Both the position numbers and the translations under genes were made by a program. 64,000 nucleotides of DNA. Source: Madurella fahalii. Its lineage: Eukaryota > Ascomycota > Sordariomycetes > Sordariales. How positions within the stretch are numbered: the stretch's first letter is position 1; every line of letters starts with the position of its first letter. Below the pieces are notes generated by a model. It was not told the origin of the DNA. It ran no database searches and saw only the letters and a list, made by a program, of their open reading frames with translations. The stretch lies in NCBI GenBank assembly GCA_029876055.1, contig CM056878.1:4154001-4218000 (forward strand), read 5' to 3'. Below are positions 58,474 to 64,000 of the stretch, piece after piece.

Positions 58474-60117
58474 ACAGGCTCGCCTGGCAGCTCATCGCGT
58501 CTCTGACGAAACTTCGACACCCAAGAGATCGGCAAAGCCGGGAATTAAATCGCCGCGTTGGTTGTGATTCCCAGAGGTCCATGCAGGTCTTGACCAAGGC
58601 GGTGGCGGCAGAGAGGCCAACTACCGACGCGGCCGTTTCCATGCTGCCAGACGCGTGGGTGAGACTTGAAAACTGTGGATAAAAGATTGCTATAAGTCGC
58701 GAGTTCAAGAGGAAATGCGATCAGGCTGGCAGACGCATCGGTCGGGGTTGAAAGGCGCCAACGGAATAGGGAGAAACTGCCTCGGTCATGTGCTAAACAT
58801 GCTGTCCTCACCAATCAGATGTCACGGAGAAGCGCTTGATACAGATGTAGCAGTGTAGCACTTCCTGCAGGCGAGTTAGCCACATTGCTCTTGATGGCCA
58901 GACATTCAGACGCCGCCTAAACGACGTTCAACTCAAACCTGATCTGGCAATCTTGCGCCGAAATAAATAAAAAAAAAAAAAAAATAAAAATAAAAAGCTG
59001 GTGTTTTCTGTAAAAGCCTGTTTTCATAGAAAGCCGTCTATCATTAAACCCGAGCGCCGAGGACACCAACATCTCAAGCTTGCAGGCATGACCTCACGAA
59101 CCAAGCAAGTTGACTTGTCTTCCATTAGTCGACTGGGAGGCTATGCCAAAATAGAATGTTGAGTTCCGAACGTGAAATATGTAGGGCGTATGAAGTTTGG
59201 ATGACACAACAAGGGTTGTACAAAATGTCTGGTGGCACAGGTATTTGCTAGGAAAATGCGAACTACTGGTTGTGTTTCTGCCTAGAGACCTCTTTGTGGT
59301 GGTTGGCATAACAATTGGTGTGTTTGGTTGGCGGCTTGATGCGTCTCTCTGGCCGCCATTATATCCCCCGAAGTACTACCCTGCACCAGCGTCCTCCTGG
59401 ACCCCGCCGCATCGCCGGAGGGCGGGACAGCCGCAGGCTTAATTCCTCTGGAAGGTGATGTGGTTGGAGTGTGGCAGTGTGGCGGCTTACCATACAAGTC
59501 TAAAACTATAAGACCAGATAGAAGACTTGAAGAGTTATCTAGGTAGGTTTAGTTAAGCATACTGCGTCCTTCATCCATGACAAAACTCGTGGCACCGCAA
59601 AGAAGGGAAGTTGAGGTAAACAAGGGTCGCCGACCTTCGGTAACACCCGAACTCGGGCCGCAATCTGCCCGCCGGGAGAATTATAGCAATGCCAAGACGG
59701 CGTTGAAACGCGCTTGGGGATATTTAGGGAACTGTTTCTTGCGCTGGTCTCGCCCATTTCCTTCATCCAAGGCGAACCGGAGGAAGCTTGGCTACCTTGG
59801 CGATTTGTAATTCGAGTTCCACAAGATGAGTAATCAGCCCGTTGTAGGTGGTAGAAGCCCATATACCTTGGCTATCGAAGCCGTGAGAAACACCGCAAGA
59901 GGCGGCCTTAAGATGCTCTATTGTACGCAGAAATAGACGCATAGCGCCTTTGGAAAGATACTCAGGGCTGCTTCCCCTCCCCCGCCTACCCGTCAACGCT
60001 CAACACCTTTCCACATCATCAGCACCGTCGTACCCGCATACCTTAGCTAGCGATCTTTCAGACTTTCGGCCGCAGCCCTTATCTTCGACTACGCGAGCAA
60101 CAGCACACCACACCATC
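58474..60117. other. Intergenic, 1.6 kb
   Basis: 3' flank of the HET gene and promoter of the RidA gene. Contains an A-rich tract (about 58964-58997) and only short ORFs without recognisable families. Confidence 0.4.
58964..58997 (+). repeat. A-rich tract
   Basis: Adenines with sparse T interruptions, including one uninterrupted run of about 15 A. It could be slippage sequence or the poly(A) footprint of an old retrotransposed element; no target-site duplication was identified. Confidence 0.6.
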
Positions 60118-60611
60118 ATGTCACACCTCAAATACTTCGACTACCCTGAGTATGGGCTCGTCCTCTCCAACCAATCCCGATACAGCCAAGCGGTCCGGGT
60201 AGGCGACCGCATCGAGTGTTCAGGCCAAGGTATTTTACCCCAGGACGTAATACCTGGCTACCTACGCAGTTGAACCGCTAACCCTCCGCTCCAGGAGGAT
60301 GGGACCCCACAACGGGCCAAATCCCCAGCGATATCGCCGCTGAGATCGAACAGGCCTTTGCCAATGTCGACCTGTGCCTGCGCACGGCGGGCGGCAAGGG
60401 CTGGTCGCAGGTGTACCGCATCAACCTGTACGTGACAGACCTCAGCGAGGCTACGCTGGGCGCGTGGGGCAAGTGCATGCAGAAGTGGGTGCCCAACCAC
60501 CGGCCGATCCTGACGGGCATTGGAGTCGCGCAGCTGGCGTTGCCAGGGATGAGGGTCGAGATCGAGGTCGTGGCGCATGACCCTGAAGGAGCGGCATCGG
60601 GAAGTGTCTAG
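60118..60611 (+). CDS. RidA/YjgF/YER057c/UK114-family protein
   Basis: RidA-type enamine/imine deaminases clear reactive 2-aminoacrylate and related intermediates; homotrimers are usual. Exons 60118-60229 and 60295-60611 give 142 residues, close to family length. The 65-nt intron (GTATTT donor, CCGCTAAC branch, TCCAG acceptor) joins SGQG to GWDPTTGQ. Typical segments: YSQAVRVGDRIECSGQG near the N-terminus, EIEQAFANVDLCLRTAGG, and the C-terminal signature LTGIGVAQLALPGMRVEIEVVA. The position usually held by the catalytic Arg of the classical C[ST]xRxxV motif reads LTGIGVAQL here, so this is a RidA-like subfamily that may lack deaminase activity. No mitochondrial targeting sequence is evident. 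Confidence 0.92.
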
Positions 60612-61770
60612 GCTGCTGTTGAGAAGCGATGTGAACCGTAACCAATAGGGGGAGCATGTTGAAGGACAAGGAAAATCAGGATATTATAAGTACTACAGTC
60701 AACTTAGAGCGACTAGATCTTGAACTGGAGCTTGGGGCAGTATATACTACACTAGTAGTACCTAGTCAACAATAACCTTCAATCCCTCACATCGAACGTC
60801 TTACCGTATGCGGGATGCTGAAGTTTTTAGCTGACTTGCAGGGGTAGAATACCGACTTTTGCCGACGGGATGGCTGCCAATGGTCGAGAATCTCACCTTT
60901 GAGCAAAGATCTTGTGACTCCAAAAGGACTGCGGGGAAGACATGATATTGCCTCACTTGTTTTATTCTGGATAATCGCTAAGTTGATGCTGGTTGAAGCA
61001 GAGAAAGAATGGACAAGAAACAGGAAACAATCAGTATGTAAGTACGGATGTAACCTTGGTTCACCGTTCCGCATATGTCTTCGGTCAAGGCAAGTTGCTG
61101 GGAAAGGAGGAAACGAAACATGGATCATGGTAGATCTGCGCCCCACAGTTCCACAATAACGGGCGGTGTCTGGGCAAAATGTGGGATGAAACCATGGGCC
61201 ATGGCCGGGGAAGGTGACACAACCGCGAAGTTGGAACTCCTGTGGTAAGTGTGCCGAGCCCTAGCTCTACCCAGCATCCGAGATCTAAGGTCGCCGGATG
61301 CGAACTTAACCCCTCAGTTTCTCTATAGCGCTAGAATTGCGTTATGCCGGGGATACCGATGGCGGCGATGGCAACACGGTCAACACCGGAGCCGTGGCAA
61401 TGGAAAATCCCACGACACCAGAGCGGTCTTGTCCTATTGGGGTTACGAGCCGTTTGGTTGGATGCTGACCCGCCGTTGCATCCGTCGGGGGGTCATTGAA
61501 ACCCTCTCAACCTTTGCCTCGGAGTCAACGTTAATCTCCGCTCCGGCAATAACGGCATGGCATACCCGTTGGGCAGCTTGTTCCCGAATCCCGGCCCATC
61601 CAACTCAAGCCTCCGACTCGAGCGCCCGCTGCAACAGAGCGTTGACCTTTCCTGTTGCTCCCCCAAATTTTTCACAAAAATATCTTTGCTTCCCCTCCCC
61701 TGCTTCTTGGCCTTGGCCACCAATGTGAGGAGCTGCAGAAGGGTGTTTCAACAACAACCACTCACATAAC
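60612..61770. other. Intergenic between the RidA and MFS genes
   Basis: 1.16 kb holding the RidA 3' UTR and the MFS promoter. ORFs are short or frame shadows. The region just before the MFS start is pyrimidine-rich. Confidence 0.4.
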
Positions 61771-63762
61771 ATGGACGAGAAGGACGGACGTCACAGCCAA
61801 GACAGCCAGAACACTGGGCTCGCCGTCGATAAGACTGAGCATTCGCTCTCCGATTCCAACTCATCGACGGCGTCGTTGGAGCGTGGCAGGAGACCAAGGA
61901 TAAACGAGAAACTGCCAAACCCTACTCATCATGACAAAAGCCGCAGCCAGCCAGACATCGGCCACCTCGAAATCGAGGCCGCTACTCCCGGCCATGACAT
62001 GGACATTGAGTTGGGCCAGGTGAGTCACCACCTCCCTGCAGCACATTCCGGCCTGTGCCGACACATGGTGCCAGAACCACGAGATGGAGGAACTCAAGCG
62101 CATCGAGACGCGCGGCAGCGTGAGAAGCAAGGTCTCGCGTGCCCTCAGCGTGGTCAGCCGGAAGAAGACGCGGGAGCGCATCCCCTTCGCGCCCATCCCG
62201 ACTTCCAACCTCGACGAGGGCGTCGTCGGCTGGGAGAGCCAGGACGACCCGGACATGCCACTCAACTTCCCCGCGCGCAGGAAGTGGCTCATCGTCGGCT
62301 TGCTGTCGGCCATCACGCTGCTCACCCCGTTCGCGTCCTCGATCCTAGCGCCCGGCATTGGCGCTCTCAGCAGAGAGTTTGGCAATACCAATGAGATAGT
62401 CGGCACCATGACCGTGAGCATATACCTTTTGGGATATGTCATTGGCCCCCTGTTTCTTGCGCCCCTGAGCGAGTTGTACGGTAGGAGGCCGGTCTTTGGT
62501 GCGGCCAACGCGTTTTTCTGTATATGGCAGATTGGCTGTGCCTTGGCACCGTCAATAGAGACGCTTATCATTTTCCGCTTCTTCAGTGGAATTGGCGGTT
62601 CCGGTTGCTTGGTGAGTTCTTGTCATGACTGAACGTCGCATAATCGACGCATAACTGAACGGCGGCTTGAATGAATTGTAGACTCTAGGGGCGGGCGTCA
62701 TTGCAGACGTTTTCCGAGCCGACGAGAGGGGTTTCGCCATTGGTATCTACACGATTGGTCCGCTACTTGGTGAGTTTGGGGTTGCTTAACCACCTTCATG
62801 CAGTCTCCTCATCACCATATGCTAATGAGTAACTCAAATCTCCAGGCCCCACCATTGGCCCTGTTCTCGGGAGTTTTCTTTCTCAGTCCATTGGCTGGCG
62901 TTGGGATTTCTGGATTGTCTTCATCGTGGCCGTTATAATTACCGCCATGACTGAGGTTTTCAGCCAGGAAACCAACCCTCGCATTCTCATCGAGCGCAAG
63001 GTCAAGCGCCTCAAACTGGAGCTTGGCCGCAGTGATCTGAGAAGCTACTATGATGTCGCAGGAAGCGAGAACATGAGCCCTGGCCGCACGCTCCTGAACG
63101 GCCTCGTCCGCCCGACCAAGATGCTCTTCATGTCGCCACTCGTCTTTTTTATATCTCTGTACATCGCCTTCACGTACGGCACACTGTACCTGCTCTTCAC
63201 TACTATCCCCGTTGTCTTTCAGCAGACATACGGCTGGAGCCTCGGGATCACCGGCTTGGTCTATGTCTGCCTGGGTGTCGGAAACATGGTCGGCTGGGCC
63301 GTCGTCACGGCGACGTCGGACAAAGGAGTTGTTCGCCGGACGAAAGCAAACAATGGCGTGTTCGAACCCGAGATGCGGCTCCCCATCAGCATCTACTTCA
63401 GCTTCTTCCTGCCTGCCACCTTTTTTTGGTATGGCTGGTCGGCGTATTACAAGACGCACTGGATAGTCCCTGTACTCGGACTTTTCCCGTTCGCATTCGG
63501 CGCGATCGGGCTTTTCCTTCCGCTTACGACCTATCTAGTCGACTGCTACCCCATGTATGCGGCCTCAGCGATCGCGGCCAACACGGTCCTCAGGAGCTTG
63601 GCGGGCATGTTACTTCCCTTGGCTGGCCCAGCTATGTATGAGAATCTGGGTCTCGGCTGGGGTAACTCGCTTCTAGGGTTTCTGTGTGTCATCATGATCC
63701 CCGTACCCATGCTGATACTCAAATTTGGGGCGAGGTTAAGGAAGATGGGATTACAGCTATAG
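61771..63762 (+). CDS. MFS transporter, DHA1 multidrug-type
   Basis: Plasma-membrane proton antiporter-like protein, probably exporting drugs or small metabolites. Exons 61771-62019, 62075-62611, 62682-62769 and 62846-63762 give 596 residues; introns are 55-76 nt with GTGAGT donors throughout and keep frame. The hydrophilic N-terminus (~150 residues, charged) precedes 12 predicted helices. MFS motifs: LSELYGRRPVF (motif A) after helix 2, the RFFSGIGGSGCLTLGAGVIADVF segment, and GPTIGPVLGSFLSQSIGWRWDFWI (motif C, antiporter signature). A central cytoplasmic loop follows FSQETNPRILIERK, as in fungal DHA1 proteins. No biosynthetic-cluster genes are adjacent, so the substrate cannot be inferred from context. 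Confidence 0.93.
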
Positions 63763-64000
63763 GGTATGCATGTACCGTACATACCAGTAAAATACTGTAC
63801 TGTATCCAACTACCTCGGTCTTCGGTCAGGTGCTAGGGGAAGTTATGGAGAAATTACATGTACGCACCAAGCTTTCTGCCGATCCGGTTCCGGTCTCTCA
63901 CCACATTGCCCGGTCTAGCCCAGCAAATCCCATCTCACTTTGTCTCCTAACAGTAGTATCGAGTCCAGGTCAGTAAACCGCCGGCGCGCGCACTCCGCTC
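63763..64000. other. 3' flank of the MFS gene to window edge
   Basis: 238 bases with no gene-like ORF; presumably the 3' UTR and the beginning of the next intergenic region. Confidence 0.4.

Overview
The window is nuclear DNA of a filamentous ascomycete, most likely a sordariomycete and perhaps Sordariales. Genes carry short GT-AG introns of about 50-115 nt with CTNAC-type branch sites. The gene content is typical of that group: Atg17, Rio1, an OSCA/CSC1-type channel, a glycogen-targeting PP1 subunit, HET-domain proteins and MFS drug transporters. The assignment rests on style and recognised families, not on a database search.

Layout. 1-3 kb: 5' part of a type IIB Ca2+-ATPase on the minus strand, cut by the window edge. 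3.7-5.6 kb: a HET-domain gene on the minus strand. 7.0-7.5 kb: a small single-pass membrane protein on the minus strand. 10.8-14.9 kb: two plus-strand genes for secreted proteins that look SnoaL/NTF2-like, one small and Cys-rich, the other with three tandem domains and an Ig-like tail. 16.2-17.0 kb: a DEDDy 3'-5' exonuclease-like gene, convergent with an F-box gene at 17.3-19.0 kb. 20.5-23.9 kb: a six-exon CSC1/OSCA-type channel. 23.9-39.2 kb: more than 15 kb in which I find no convincing gene, apart from the presumed promoter and leader of the next gene. 39.2-41.8 kb: a CBM21-containing PP1 regulatory subunit. 44.9-46.5 kb: a six-exon Cys-rich single-pass membrane protein. 47.2-49.1 kb: a small ORF and a zinc-less MDR oxidoreductase. 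49.7-53.7 kb: divergent ATG17 and RIO1. 53.7-56.2 kb: an AT-rich, RIP-like island. 56.2-58.5 kb: a second HET-domain gene. 60.1-60.6 kb: a RidA-family protein. 61.8-63.8 kb: a DHA1-type MFS transporter.

There is no operon-like organisation. Housekeeping genes (Ca2+ transport, glycogen-phosphatase targeting, autophagy initiation, ribosome maturation, metabolite-damage control) are interleaved with accessory genes (two HET proteins, secreted SnoaL-like proteins, MFS transporter). I see no CRISPR, tRNA, rRNA or intact transposon. The most interesting item is the pair of secreted SnoaL-like genes, above all the 771-residue three-domain protein. Exon structures were built by eye from splice signals, reading frame and family conservation, so individual boundaries are predictions.
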